Positions 1 through 8,893 are shown, counted from the first letter of the stretch. The stretch: 64,000 nucleotides of DNA from Paenibacillus antibioticophila (GCF_000455265.1 NZ_HG005140.1:640751-704750), one strand, 5' to 3'. Notes: generated by a model not told the origin, from the sequence alone. Made by a program: numbers and translations.

Positions 1-546
1 AAATATAGTGAAATTTTTGTACTTAAAGTGGACTAAAACACGGGTTTGGCTAGTTACTGGCGATCTAAGGTAAGTTTTTTCACTAAAAGTGGGTTCGTGC
101 GTCGAATGAAGATTTTAAGGGAAGTAATTTCACTAAATCGCGACCGGATGTGCATGAGCAGAAGAATGAGTTGCTCATATCGTCTTGTAGGCGATTGAAG
201 TTCGGAGCAAGATTGGAATGCCAGTAGGACAAGTTAATTTTGGAGAAAAACTTCAGTACTGGCAGGATAGGCAGAGGCAAAGTTTCGGTGCAAAGGCGTA
301 TTTATCATGAGGCGGAGGTGCAACTTTAGGCGCGGCAGGTCATTGACGTCGTGCATAAGCTATCGCGCAGGCTGCCGTTCGGGCTTAGCCCAAGGCCGTG
401 CTTAGTCTCCTGCTTGAATGCCGCAAGGAGGTAAGTTAATAGCAGTGCAGTTGAACTCAATAAGCGCGATAGTTAGGGCAAGAGTGTGAAAGGTTTTGAA
501 ATAAAATCTTTCTGTAAGAAAGCTGCATCGGGAGCATAGACTCGGA

Positions 547-652
547 GCGTTCGCCTTTGTGAGCAGATTTCCCCCTTGTGAGAAATTAGTCCGATCATAG
601 AAGTCCGCGAACAACAGCGATTGTAGGAACATTTCACACGGCTGCCCCTCTA
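547..652 (+). repeat. Dispersed palindromic intergenic repeat, copy 1
   Basis: This copy shares a continuous, gapped alignment with 4047-4144: blocks such as GCGTTCGCCTTTGTGA, a central variable part, and CAACAGCGAT followed by a TTTCACACG...TGCCCC tail. The flanks GTGA(G/A)C(A/G)GATTTC and GAA(A/G)TC(T/C)G(C/T)GAACA are partly inverted copies of each other, so the RNA or DNA could form a hairpin. No coding capacity is apparent. Confidence 0.65.
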
Positions 653-862
653 ACTCGCCCTCCGATGTTTAACTGTCCTTTGTGCTATTGCACATTTTCA
701 TGTAAGTATGCACCACCGCTGGCTATTCAGCAGATTCTGCAAGATGCGGCGAAGTACGCATGTGTACATTTCGCACCGACCCCGGATCCAAGCGCGCGGT
801 GTCTCACAGTATGATCTCAGAACAACAACAGGCTTCGGGGATTTCAGCTTCGGGAATTTAGC

Positions 863-891
863 TTGCAATTTATTAGTGGATGGCATATAAT
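863..891 (+). promoter_or_regulatory. SigA-type promoter of the tRNA-Arg gene
   Basis: A TTGCAA -35 box (863-868), a 17-base spacer and a perfect TATAAT -10 box (886-891) lie about 37 bases upstream of the tRNA 5' end, the right distance and orientation for its transcription. Confidence 0.7.
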
Positions 892-928
892 CATTTCTGC
901 ACGTTAAAAAAGCTGCTATTCAAAACAT

Positions 929-1003
929 GCGCCCGTGGTCCAATGGATATGACGTAGGCCTCCGGAGCCTGAGATCGAGGTTCGATTCCTCGCGGGCGCG
1001 CCA
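929..1003 (+). tRNA. tRNA-Arg (anticodon CCG)
   Basis: The sequence folds into a full cloverleaf: a 7-bp acceptor stem (GCGCCCG with CGGGCGC), a short D stem (GTC/GAC), a 5-bp anticodon stem around the loop CTCCGGA giving anticodon CCG, and a T arm with the invariant TTCGATT loop closed by CGAGG/CCTCG. The discriminator base is G and the CCA end is encoded (1001-1003). It reads CGG arginine codons. It stands alone, with its own promoter and terminator. I saw no integrase or duplicated 3' end suggesting use as an attachment site. Confidence 0.95.
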
Positions 1004-1042
1004 TTTTATCTTTTACAATGCATAATGCTTTTCAGGTTGAAT

Positions 1043-1061
1043 GCCCGGTTGGGCTTTTTTG
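1043..1061 (+). terminator. Intrinsic terminator after tRNA-Arg
   Basis: A compact GCCC-GGTT-GGGC hairpin is followed by six T residues, 40 bases after the tRNA. Confidence 0.75.
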
Positions 1062-1071
1062 TTACCCAGAG

Positions 1072-1088
1072 TTTGACTATCTTTGACT
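1072..1088 (-). promoter_or_regulatory. CtsR operator upstream of clpP
   Basis: Read on the minus strand the 17 bases are AGTCAAAGATAGTCAAA, a perfect match to the class III heat-shock regulator consensus (A/G)GTCAAANAN(A/G)GTCAAA known from Bacillus. The right heptad covers the -35 box of the clpP promoter, so CtsR bound here would block RNA polymerase. This implies heat and protein-stress induction of clpP through McsB/ClpC-dependent loss of CtsR. Confidence 0.9.
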
Positions 1089-1111
1089 TTCTGTTTGAAA
1101 TTGATTATGAT
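1083..1111 (+). promoter_or_regulatory. SigA-type promoter of clpP
   Basis: TTGACT (1083-1088), 17-base spacer, TATGAT (1106-1111). It overlaps the CtsR operator. Transcription would start near 1118, leaving a leader of about 180 bases before the GTG start; I could not assign a function to that leader. Confidence 0.8.
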
Positions 1112-1301
1112 GAGGTTAATATTTCTCGATTCCGTCAATTCTTATAGAGTTGAGGAACATTTGCACATTGTCGAGTCACCGTATGAATTATCCTTTCATA
1201 CTATTGCCCACCCTTGTGCCAATGATCGAACCCTTATAAAGTTGGCAGACTCGAGAAGCATGGAGTTATAAACTATTGGATAAAACAGGGAGGTTTTTTC
1301 G

Positions 1302-1901
1302 GTGAGCTATATACCTATGGTCGTTGAACAAAGTAACCGGGGCGAACGCGCTTATGACATCTATTCCAGACTGCTGAAAGACCGGATCATTTTCCTCGGT
1401 TCGCAGGTAAATGATGTTGTGGCCAACGCGATTATCGCACAGATGCTGTTTCTGGATGCGGAAGACCCTGGAAAGGATATCCATCTGTACATTAATAGCC
1501 CTGGCGGTTCCATTACGGCTGGGATGGCCATTTTTGATACGATGCAATTCATTAAGTCCGATGTATCTACCATCTGCGTAGGACTCGCGGCTTCTATGGG
1601 CGCTTTCCTGCTGAATGCAGGCGCACCAGGCAAGCGTTACGCGCTACCGAACAGTGAAATTATGATTCACCAGCCGCTCGGCGGAGCAGAAGGCCAGGCA
1701 ACGGATATTGAGATTCGTGCCCGCCGGATTCTCAAGATGCGCGACAAGCTGAACAAGATCCTCGCTGAACGGACAGGACAGCCGCTGGATCGGATCGAGA
1801 AGGATACCGACCGCGACTATTTCATGAGTGCTGCTGAAGCGAAGGACTACGGCCTGATCGATCGTGTTATCGAGAAGACACCGATGCCGGACAACAAGTA
1901 A
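1302..1901 (+). CDS. clpP: ATP-dependent Clp protease proteolytic subunit ClpP
   Basis: This is the serine peptidase core that forms the tetradecameric chamber and degrades substrates delivered by ClpC, ClpX or ClpE. The 199-residue length is that of bacterial ClpP. The catalytic triad is visible: Ser98 in GLAASMGAF, His123 in MIHQP and Asp172 in DRDYF. The SPGGS oxyanion-loop motif lies at 66-70. The start is GTG, chosen because AGGGAGG sits 8 bases upstream and because the product begins with the usual [10 protein letters not shown]. The gene is monocistronic between a CtsR-controlled promoter and its own terminator. Confidence 0.98.
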   Translation: MSYIPMVVEQSNRGERAYDIYSRLLKDRIIFLGSQVNDVVANAIIAQMLFLDAEDPGKDIHLYINSPGGSITAGMAIFDTMQFIKSDVSTICVGLAASMGAFLLNAGAPGKRYALPNSEIMIHQPLGGAEGQATDIEIRARRILKMRDKLNKILAERTGQPLDRIEKDTDRDYFMSAAEAKDYGLIDRVIEKTPMPDNK

Positions 1902-1922
1902 TTTTTATAAAATCAACTACAG

Positions 1923-1968
1923 GACTGCTGTTCCCGGATTGTTTTTGATCTGGGGGCGCAGTCTTTTT
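1923..1968 (+). terminator. Intrinsic terminator of clpP
   Basis: GACTGC (1923-1928) pairs with GCAGTC (1958-1963), with further inner pairing, and a T-run follows directly. Confidence 0.75.
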
Positions 1969-2062
1969 GCTTGCATTTCAAGGCAATCAGTGAAAAAATA
2001 ATGAAAATATATGAAGCATTCCGAAATATTCTGAATACTGAAAATTCAAGGAGTGAAGCAGG

Positions 2063-3868
2063 ATGTGTGCAAGCCGAAGAAAGAAGCTTCCAGAAGTCAG
2101 CCGGGTGCTGGCAGAGGTTGCTACCGGCAGTAGAAAAGCAGATTTAATTATTCTGGACGGTACGCTGGTCAATGTGTACACGGGCAAGCTGCAGCCCCAT
2201 ACAGATGTGGCAATTGCGGCTGGCCGCATTGCCTATATCGGCTCAGCCGCTCATCTGGCCGGCCCTGATACCGTTCTCGTCCATGCGAAGAGCAGATACA
2301 TCGTTCCAGGCTTGCTGGATGGACACATGCACGTAGAGAGCACCATGCTGTCTGTAACGGAATTCGCCAAGGCTGCCTTGGCAAAAGGAACGACCGGGGT
2401 ATTTATGGACCCGCACGAGATTGCCAACGTCTTCGGCTCGGAGGGCGTCCGCTGGATGCACGAAGAGGGCCAGCAGCTGCCGCTGAAGGTCTACACCACC
2501 TTTCCGTCTTGTGTTCCTTCCACCGATGATCTGGAGGATGCCGGAGCCTGCTTGCATGTCTCCGACATTGAGGAGGGTATGACCTGGGAAGGCGTGGCCG
2601 GACTGGGCGAAGTGATGAATTTCCCCGGCGTCGTGCACGGTGATCCAAAAATGGCTGGAGAAATTGCCGCTACGATTAACGCTGGCAAGACCGTGACCGG
2701 GCATTTCCCTAGTGACTCAGATTCCGAGCTGCAAGCTTATATCGCCTCCGGAGTATCGTCCTGTCACGAGACCGTAACCCGGGAACAGGGTCTGCGCAAG
2801 CTGGAGCTGGGCATGTATCTGATGGTGCGCGAAGGCTCTGCCTGGCATGATGTCAAGGAAGTGATCAAGGTCGTTACAGAGGACGGGGCGGATTCCGCCC
2901 AGGTTCTGCTGATCACGGACGATGTATACCCGCAGACCTTGATTGAGAAAGGCCATATGAATCATGTCGTACGCCGGGCCATCGAAGAAGGCGTAGATCC
3001 CGTCAAGGCGATTCAGATGGGCTCGATCAATACGGCCCGTTACTTCCGGGTCGACGGTGATGTCGGGGGCATCGCCCCCGGCAAATGCGCCGATGTGCTG
3101 CTGATCGGCGATCTGGGCCGGATGGAGCCGTCCACGGTCATTGCGGACGGCGAGATCGTGTGGGAAGACGGCGAGCTTCGCGCCGGCTTCCCGGTGTACG
3201 AATACCCGGCGCATGCACGGGATTCGGTACGCCTCGCCCGGCCGCTGGTACCGGGCGACTTCGCGGTGCCGAGCACGCTTGGCGCAGCCAGCGGCGGCAC
3301 CGAGGTCCGCGTCATTCGCGCGATTGAAAATAGCGCGCGAACCGGACGCGGAACCGCCCGCCTCGAGGTGGCGGGCGGGTACATCCAGCCGAGCGTGGAG
3401 CAGGATGTGCTCACGCTCGCGTGCATTGACCGCCACCATGGGAGCGGTCAAATCTCGTTGGCCTTCGCGCAAGGCTTCGGCCTTAAGCGCGGTGCCGTGG
3501 CGTCGACGGTCGCCCACGACAGCCACAACCTCCTCGTCATGGGCGCCAGCCACGAGGAGATGGCCTTCGCCGCCAATGAGCTGGCGAAGCTCGGAGGCGG
3601 CATGATCGCCGTGCTGGACGGCCAGGTGCTGGCGGCAGTGCCGATGGTCATTGCCGGCCTGATGTCCGATCAGCCGCTCCCTACCGTCGCCCGGCAGGTT
3701 CAGGAGCTGGAGCAGGCCTGGAAGACGCTCGGCTGCACCTTGAACGCGCCGTTCATGACCTTCTCCCTGATCGCCCTGCCGGTGATTCCCGAGCTGCGGA
3801 TCACCAACCGCGGGCTCGCCGATGTCGACCAGTTCCGTCTCGTTCCATTGGAGCTGGGGACAGAGTAA
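2063..3868 (+). CDS. ade: Adenine deaminase
   Basis: Hydrolyses adenine to hypoxanthine and ammonia in purine salvage and nitrogen recovery. The protein has 601 residues, the normal size for the Ade family of amidohydrolases. The metal-binding HMHVEST motif lies near residue 88, followed by FMDPHEIANVFG, a conserved GHFPSDSD segment and a C-terminal adenine-deaminase domain (RHHGSGQI, HDSHNLLVMG, GGMIAV). The start ATG has AAGGAG 9 bases upstream. It is a single gene between clpP and a strong terminator. The 3' half is distinctly GC-richer than the 5' half, which produces long meaningless open frames on the opposite strand. No purine riboswitch was seen in the 160-base leader. Confidence 0.96.
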   Translation: MCASRRKKLPEVSRVLAEVATGSRKADLIILDGTLVNVYTGKLQPHTDVAIAAGRIAYIGSAAHLAGPDTVLVHAKSRYIVPGLLDGHMHVESTMLSVTEFAKAALAKGTTGVFMDPHEIANVFGSEGVRWMHEEGQQLPLKVYTTFPSCVPSTDDLEDAGACLHVSDIEEGMTWEGVAGLGEVMNFPGVVHGDPKMAGEIAATINAGKTVTGHFPSDSDSELQAYIASGVSSCHETVTREQGLRKLELGMYLMVREGSAWHDVKEVIKVVTEDGADSAQVLLITDDVYPQTLIEKGHMNHVVRRAIEEGVDPVKAIQMGSINTARYFRVDGDVGGIAPGKCADVLLIGDLGRMEPSTVIADGEIVWEDGELRAGFPVYEYPAHARDSVRLARPLVPGDFAVPSTLGAASGGTEVRVIRAIENSARTGRGTARLEVAGGYIQPSVEQDVLTLACIDRHHGSGQISLAFAQGFGLKRGAVASTVAHDSHNLLVMGASHEEMAFAANELAKLGGGMIAVLDGQVLAAVPMVIAGLMSDQPLPTVARQVQELEQAWKTLGCTLNAPFMTFSLIALPVIPELRITNRGLADVDQFRLVPLELGTE

Positions 3869-3900
3869 TCCATAGAGTTCCATAGAGTAATCCATAAAGA

Positions 3901-3962
3901 AGCCTCCCGCTGTATCGGCTATCTCCGTCAAGGAGACGCTGATGCCATGCGGGAGGCTTTTG
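3901..3962 (+). terminator. Intrinsic terminator of ade
   Basis: A perfect 10-bp stem, AGCCTCCCGC (3901-3910) with GCGGGAGGCT (3949-3958), followed by a short T-run. Confidence 0.8.
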
Positions 3963-4046
3963 CGGTTTTATTTAACCTGATATAAGTTGAACTAAGTAGC
4001 TGCGCAGAAAGGACATAAGGGTGAAGTGTGCTGATGAAGCGTCAGC

Positions 4047-4144
4047 GTTCGCCTTTGTGAACGGATTTCTACCCATCTATGGGTTAATTTAATCATGGAA
4101 ATCTGTGAACAACAGCGATCTTAAGCACACTTCACACGTTGCCC
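4047..4144 (+). repeat. Dispersed palindromic intergenic repeat, copy 2
   Basis: Second copy of the element at 547-652, same orientation, lying between ade and the DUF3298 gene. Core words: GCGTTCGCCTTTGTGAAC, GAAATCTGTGAACAACAGCG, CACTTCACACG and TGCCCC. Confidence 0.65.
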
Positions 4145-4159
4145 CAGCGCGTACAATTA

Positions 4160-5308
4160 TTAATTCGACTTGTATAACTCCGGGAACGGGAAATAAAATT
4201 CCGGGAACCCGTAGGCATACGGCAGGTAGTCATAGAGCTGGAAGAAGATGACCACCCCGTTATTTTTCAAATAGTAATCCGGGTTGCTGCCGATCGTCTT
4301 GAAGCCGCCAAAGTAACCCTCGATCTGCTTCAGCTGCTTGGCGATCGACGGGTCGACGATTTTCCGGAAATCAGGATTCTTCCGCAGCACCTCATCCAGC
4401 GTCAGCAGCTTGCCGTCACTCAGGCGGAAGGTCAACCCTTCCCGCACGCTGATTCCGTGCGCCCCTCCTGTATAAGCATAGGTCTGCTCCAGAATGCTCA
4501 GCAGTCCTCCCCGGTTAAAGGTCACCGTATAATTCCCCAGATATTCGTAAGGGCTGCCGTTCGGAGATGGCTGATTCTCCTTGGTTTCCTTAAGCGCCCG
4601 CTCTACAAAAGAATTCGCTCGTTCCTGCAGCAGCGCATTGATCGAAGTTTCAGCCGTCTTATTGCGCAAACCGCTGATTTGAGGATACTCTACCTTGATC
4701 GAGGCTTCCGGAATGACCTTTTCCAGCCGCTGGGTAGTGATCTTGACATCATTCAGCTTATGCGGAACCAGGTTCAACGCATCTTTGGCTTGATTCCAAT
4801 TCGACGTTACCCCCAGGTGGTCGACTACCACATTCACCGATACATATGGCTTGCCGTCGATCACCTTCCATTCATAGGGCAGAAGCTGTTTGCTGCCGTT
4901 CACCACCGCCTCGGCGCCATTCTCTCCCGGCTTAAGCTCCACCACTACATGACGGCGGGTCAGCGTGTACACACCAGCGGACGGATCATGCTTCACTGGA
5001 ATTTTCAGACTCTTCTGAATAAATTCCAAGGGAACCAGCACATCCTCTTCTCCCTGCCGGCCTTGCCAGCGTACAGCCTTATCCTTGACGGTTAGCTTGA
5101 CGGCCTGCCCCGGATTGAGCTTGGGGGTTTGCTGCTGTGTCTGAGCCGGAGCCTGGGTCAGCGTAACCATATTCGATTCATATCCTGCAAGCTTTGATCC
5201 TGTCACAGCCGCAGTCTGAAGGTTATCCGCCGTTGCCGCGAGTGCGCCTGTGTTCAGCACGCTCGCCGCCAGCAGCAGCGAACCTGTGATGACTATCCAT
5301 TTCTTCAT
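4160..5308 (-). CDS. Exported DUF3298 (RsiV-like) protein with copper-amine-oxidase-like N-terminal domain
   Basis: A secreted or surface-held protein of unknown substrate. Residues 1-25 form a signal peptide (MKKW, hydrophobic core, ALA-A cleavage). Residues about 65-185 resemble the stalk domain named after copper amine oxidase that is common in Paenibacillus exported proteins (VPLEFIQKSLKI, YVSVNVVVDHLGV). The C-terminal part carries the DUF3298 signature YAYTGGAHG...TFRLSDGKLLTLDEV, as in the RsiV and PdaC proteins of Bacillus, which recognise lysozyme or peptidoglycan. There is no cytoplasmic anti-sigma domain and no sigma-factor gene next door, so an anti-sigma role is unlikely. The longest frame starts at GTG 5320, but AGAGGTGAT supports the ATG at 5308. 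Confidence 0.85.
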   Translation of the reverse strand: MKKWIVITGSLLLAASVLNTGALAATADNLQTAAVTGSKLAGYESNMVTLTQAPAQTQQQTPKLNPGQAVKLTVKDKAVRWQGRQGEEDVLVPLEFIQKSLKIPVKHDPSAGVYTLTRRHVVVELKPGENGAEAVVNGSKQLLPYEWKVIDGKPYVSVNVVVDHLGVTSNWNQAKDALNLVPHKLNDVKITTQRLEKVIPEASIKVEYPQISGLRNKTAETSINALLQERANSFVERALKETKENQPSPNGSPYEYLGNYTVTFNRGGLLSILEQTYAYTGGAHGISVREGLTFRLSDGKLLTLDEVLRKNPDFRKIVDPSIAKQLKQIEGYFGGFKTIGSNPDYYLKNNGVVIFFQLYDYLPYAYGFPEFYFPFPELYKSN

Positions 5309-5766
5309 GATCCTGATCACCTCTTCTTGGAGTTACCCCAATTATCTCCCATCGGCTATCAAATCATGCTCCTACCCTCCAAAATTGCGCAAGAGGGACG
5401 CTACGCTATCGTACGCTGCATACCGCTTCCCCTTACTCTCCAGCATTCTATCTTACCATCGTTTCATCTGCCTCCAAAATAGTTGTACAAAAAGTATTTA
5501 TTCCTCCAGTTAACCTATCATCCGGTACAATTAGTTGCCCAAATTACAGCTATTCCACCTTGCTTCACTGCGTTTTGGATCGAACGACGATTCTAAGTGT
5601 GTTTCGAGCAACTAAATCCTCTTATTGAGCTTGAATAACCAGAAATAGGTGTATAAATGCACCTATTCGCTCGGAGTCCTTGGGTTCTAGTAGTATATGA
5701 ATGCCTCAGCCAGCTAGAAAGGCTACCCCTCCAGCCGCCGAACACGTTACTCTTTAATACTGCCTG

Positions 5767-5838
5767 CTCTTACTCTCACTCTCACTCTTGCTCTTGCTCT
5801 CACTCTTGCTCTCACTCTTACTCTTGCTCTTACTCCTG
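5767..5838. repeat. Tandem hexanucleotide array, CTCTYR x 12
   Basis: Twelve consecutive six-base units of the form CTCTTA, CTCTCA, CTCTTG or CTCCTG run without interruption, giving a pure pyrimidine-rich strand broken by one purine per unit. The minus strand is the matching purine-rich tract. Such simple-sequence arrays are rare in Bacillales and can change length by slippage. It lies downstream of the potD terminator, so no gene is obviously phase-controlled. Confidence 0.85.
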
Positions 5839-5911
5839 CTCTCTTGTATTTGCCTTCTCTTCCTTTAGGCTTATCCCTATATCGCTAACGTCTCCTTGCT
5901 GTCCCCGACAA

Positions 5912-5966
5912 TTAAAAAGAGTGATATACCCGCGCTGCAGCCTGCAACAGGGACATATCACTCTCT
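5912..5966 (-). terminator. Intrinsic terminator of the potABCD operon
   Basis: On the minus strand AGAGTGATAT (from 5964) pairs with ATATCACTCT (to 5918), followed by TTTTTAAT. It lies 22 bases after the potD stop. Confidence 0.85.
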
Positions 5967-5987
5967 TATCACTTATCTTTAGTTCTG

Positions 5988-7034
5988 TTAGCGTCCGCTC
6001 TTCAGCTCCGTCCAGAAGCGGTCGTAAAGCTGCAGCTTGTCGCCAACATCGCCAAGCCATTCCGTGCGGGACAACTCATCCTCCGACAGATTGATCATCT
6101 TGTCATTGTTGTACTCCTCGCTGTGGAACTCCTGTGCCTTGGTGTTCGGGTCACTGTAACCGATTGATTCATAGTTCTTGGCACTGTTCTCCGGATCCAG
6201 CATGAAGTTGATGAACTTCTCCGCCAGCTCCTGATTTTTAGCACCCTTTGGAATCGCATAGTTATCGGACCAGATCGTTCCGCCTTCCTTAGGCACCACG
6301 AATGCGACATCCGGGTTATCCTTCGCGATATAAGAAGCGTCGCCGGACCAAACCGTTCCGATCCAGCCTTCTTCCTGAATCATCTTTTGCTTAATGTTGT
6401 CTGTATCAAAAGCCAGCACGCTTGGAAGCAGGGCCTTCAGATCGTCAACCGCTGCAGTAATCTCGGATTCCTCCGTAGAACTGTTGGAGTGTCCTGCCTT
6501 TTTGAGTGCCATTCCGATCACTTCCCGGTTGTCGTCCAGCAGCAATACTTTACCTTCATATTCCGGATTCCAGAGGTCTTCCCAGCTGTCGATCTCATCC
6601 TTCACATACTTGGTGTTGTAGGCAATCCCCGTTACACCTGAAGTATAGACGATAGAATACTGGTTCCCCGGATCATAAGAAGGATCCTTATACGAATCAG
6701 AAACATATTCAAAGTTCGGAATGTTGTCTTTGTTGATCGGTGCCAGCAAATCCTGCTTAATCATCGTTGCCACCATATAATCGGACGGCTGAATCAGGTC
6801 ATAGCCGCTGCCGCCGGCGTTAATCTTCGCCAGCAGGTCCTCGTTGTTCGCAAATACATCATAGTTGATTCTGACGTCGAATTCCTGTTCAAATGCCGCC
6901 AGCACATCGGCGTCAAAGTTGTCCGCCCAGCTGTAGATGTTCAATGTTTCCTTGGAAGAACCGCCGCAGCCCGACAATACGGACAGTGCCAGTCCAGCAG
7001 CCAGCACGATGCCGGCCCATTTCATTTTTTTCAA
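5988..7034 (-). CDS. potD: Spermidine/putrescine ABC transporter substrate-binding lipoprotein
   Basis: Captures polyamine outside the membrane for the PotABC importer. A lipoprotein signal peptide ends in VLSGC (lipobox), after which the mature part shows the PotD/PotF pattern: LNIYSWADN, EFDVRINYDVFANNEDLLAKI, YDLIQPSDYMV, TGIAYN, and a DNYAIPKGAKN segment. The mature length matches the family. I place the start at TTG 7034, 8 bases after GAGAGGAG; ATG 7025 is possible, whereas the longer frame to 7091 has no ribosome-binding site. It is the last gene of the operon, separated from potC by 192 bases containing a small hairpin (GCTTTCTGTAAGAAAGC at 7153-7169) that might tune its expression. 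Confidence 0.93.
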   Translation of the reverse strand: MKKMKWAGIVLAAGLALSVLSGCGGSSKETLNIYSWADNFDADVLAAFEQEFDVRINYDVFANNEDLLAKINAGGSGYDLIQPSDYMVATMIKQDLLAPINKDNIPNFEYVSDSYKDPSYDPGNQYSIVYTSGVTGIAYNTKYVKDEIDSWEDLWNPEYEGKVLLLDDNREVIGMALKKAGHSNSSTEESEITAAVDDLKALLPSVLAFDTDNIKQKMIQEEGWIGTVWSGDASYIAKDNPDVAFVVPKEGGTIWSDNYAIPKGAKNQELAEKFINFMLDPENSAKNYESIGYSDPNTKAQEFHSEEYNNDKMINLSEDELSRTEWLGDVGDKLQLYDRFWTELKSGR

Positions 7035-7226
7035 TTTAGGATCTCCTCTCTTTCCGCAAATGAAGTCCGTAAGTGCTCTGAGAAAGAGCATTTACTTCTT
7101 TGCCAGTACATTTTTAAATGGGCATGGGCTTACGCTTTATGCTTTCGAAGCAGCTTTCTGTAAGAAAGCTTTTAGCCCTTCACTCTTATGCCCTTTCTAC
7201 GCAGTTTATATAGTTATAGCGTGCCC

Positions 7227-8039
7227 TTAAAACGGAAGCACCGATTGTTTTTTCTGGCCTTTACCTCTATTTAATACAAATTGAGCCAAGAAAATCAAGG
7301 TAACACTCACAAGAATCAATAGGGTACACAAGGCGTTAATTTCCGGGGAAATACCCCGTTTGACTTGTCCGTAAATGTAAATCGGCAGTGTCGTGGAGCT
7401 CGGACCGCTGACAAAGAAGCTGACCATGAAATCATCCAGGGACATGGTGAAAGCGATCAAAGCCCCGGAAATGATCCCCGGCGTAATCTGCGGCAGCGTC
7501 ACATGCCGGAAGGTTTGCCAAGCGTTCGCGCCCAGATCCTGCGCCGCTTCCTCTAACTGCCCGCCCATACCCGCAAGGCGCGTCGAGACAATCACATAGA
7601 CATACGAGATACAGAATGTAATATGCGCGATAATGATCGTCAGCTTCCCAAGCGGAATATGGAATTGCGTGAATAGCACCAGCAGGGACAAGCCCATAAT
7701 GATATCCGGAATAATAATCGGCAAATACAGCAGTCCGCCCATTCCGGCCTTGGTCTTGCGTCCTACTTTACCGATCGACAATGCAGCCAGCGTGCCCAGC
7801 AAGGTGGATACTACCGTAGCAGCTATTGCAACCGTTAACGTATTGCCCAGCGCCTCCATCACCCGCCGGTTGTGGAACAGGGAAACGTACCAATCCAGCG
7901 TAAATCCGCTCCAATCGGCAGCCAGACGCGAGCTGTTGAAAGAATAGGCAATGATAAAGCCGATCGGCACATAGATGAAGATCATCACCAGCAGGGAGTG
8001 AATTCCCAGCAGCGGATGGTTTTTTCGCTTCGTATGCAT
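7227..8039 (-). CDS. potC: Spermidine/putrescine ABC transporter permease PotC
   Basis: Inner-membrane permease, 270 residues with six predicted membrane segments, the first right after a basic N-terminus (HTKRKNHPLLGIHSLLVMIFIYVPIGFI). The EAA loop that contacts the ATPase is at about 165-185 (LEEAAQDLGANAWQTFRHVTLPQI). Its start overlaps the potB stop (TGATG), so the two are translationally coupled. The C-terminus is short and basic (RGKGQKKQ). Confidence 0.94.
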   Translation of the reverse strand: MHTKRKNHPLLGIHSLLVMIFIYVPIGFIIAYSFNSSRLAADWSGFTLDWYVSLFHNRRVMEALGNTLTVAIAATVVSTLLGTLAALSIGKVGRKTKAGMGGLLYLPIIIPDIIMGLSLLVLFTQFHIPLGKLTIIIAHITFCISYVYVIVSTRLAGMGGQLEEAAQDLGANAWQTFRHVTLPQITPGIISGALIAFTMSLDDFMVSFFVSGPSSTTLPIYIYGQVKRGISPEINALCTLLILVSVTLIFLAQFVLNRGKGQKKQSVLPF

Positions 8040-8893
8040 CAGCGTCCCTCCTTTGCAGCGAGATGCCTGGATGTCATCGCCCTGTTGAACAGGGCAATCA
8101 GCACCAGCGAGGTAATCACAAAGATGACGGAGAGCGCCGCACCGAACGGCCAGTTGCGTGCACCTAAGAACTGGCTCTGAATGATGTTACTGATCATCGC
8201 CGACTTGGCTCCGCCAAGAATATCGGTGACTACGAACATGCCGCTGGTGGACACATAGACAAGCACGGAGCCCGTCATGATGCCCGACTTGGTCTGCGGC
8301 AAGGTGATATGCCAGAACGATTTCCATCTGGTCGCACCCAAGTCGTCTGCCGCCTCCAGCAGCCGCTTGTCCATTTGTTCGAGCGCCACGTAGATCGGGA
8401 GCACCATGAACGGAATAAAGGTATACACCATCCCCAACAATACGGCTCCCTTAGTATATAGCAGCTGCAGAGGCTCATGGATCCATCCGAATTGAATCAA
8501 CAGATTATTCACCACGCCCTGCGTCCGCAGCAACAGCACCCAGGCATAGGTCCGGATCAGAAAGTTGATCCAGAACGGAATCGTGATTAACGCAAGCCCC
8601 CATGTCTGCATCCGCGGCCCGGCATTGGCAATGTAGTAGGCCAGCGGGTAGCTGAACAGCAAACACAGAACCGTCGTTACCACAGATAATACGATGGTAT
8701 CCCAGTAAATACCCAGGTACAGCGAATCAAAAAAGGTAGCATAGCTGCTGGCCTGGAATGTAAATACGACATTACCCAATTCATCGCGGCCCATAAAGGA
8801 GATCACGACAACAATCAGCATCGGAACAACGAGAAACAAGCTCAGCCAGAACAGGACCGGCAGCAGCCCCAGGCCAGATCTCCACCGTCTCAT
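8039..8893 (-). CDS. potB: Spermidine/putrescine ABC transporter permease PotB
   Basis: Second permease of the importer, 284 residues with six membrane segments. The EAA loop is LLEAADDLGATRWKSFWHITLPQT at about 190-213. The gene overlaps potA by four bases (ATGA) upstream and potC by one base downstream. Together with PotC it forms the heterodimeric channel. Confidence 0.94.
   Translation of the reverse strand: MRRWRSGLGLLPVLFWLSLFLVVPMLIVVVISFMGRDELGNVVFTFQASSYATFFDSLYLGIYWDTIVLSVVTTVLCLLFSYPLAYYIANAGPRMQTWGLALITIPFWINFLIRTYAWVLLLRTQGVVNNLLIQFGWIHEPLQLLYTKGAVLLGMVYTFIPFMVLPIYVALEQMDKRLLEAADDLGATRWKSFWHITLPQTKSGIMTGSVLVYVSTSGMFVVTDILGGAKSAMISNIIQSQFLGARNWPFGAALSVIFVITSLVLIALFNRAMTSRHLAAKEGR

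Larger units (their letters stand above)
1..928. other. Gene-poor region with dispersed repeats
   Basis: I see no convincing protein gene here; the open frames are short, lack ribosome-binding sites and have no recognisable motif. The first 140 bases hold repeated TTTCACTA/TAGTGAAA words (around 5-18, 75-86 and 128-137), resembling another intergenic patch at 22120-22310. Bases 505-525 form a short hairpin (CTTTCT-GTA-AGAAAG). Bases 547-652 are one copy of a dispersed repeat described separately. The tRNA promoter lies at the right end. Confidence 0.6.
5309..5987. other. Long intergenic region with inverted repeats and a hexamer array
   Basis: No supported gene. Bases 5527-5617 are bounded by AATTAGTTGC and its imperfect inverse GCAACTAAAT, like a small inverted-repeat element. 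Bases 5644-5667 form a hairpin (AATAGGTG and CACCTATT around an 8-base loop). A hexamer array and the potD terminator follow and are listed separately. A 145-codon frame across the array encodes only a Ser/Cys/His-rich low-complexity stretch and is not credible as a gene. Confidence 0.6.

Noticed and set aside
929-1003. tRNA-Arg as integration site of a mobile element
   Set aside because: No integrase, no repeated 3' tRNA end and conserved genes directly downstream.
1902-2062. Purine riboswitch before adenine deaminase
   Set aside because: The interval is taken by the clpP terminator and a short AT-rich leader with no purine-aptamer core.
2717-3931. 404-codon open frame on the minus strand opposite adenine deaminase
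   Set aside because: It mirrors a GC-rich stretch of a clear gene, has no ribosome-binding site and no recognisable motif; a shadow frame.
5767-5838. CRISPR-like array
   Set aside because: Units are six bases with no spacers and no cas genes are near; it is a simple-sequence repeat.
5657-6094. 145-codon frame containing a Ser/Cys/His repeat
   Set aside because: The repeat is a by-product of the CTCTYR array and the frame runs into potD antisense.
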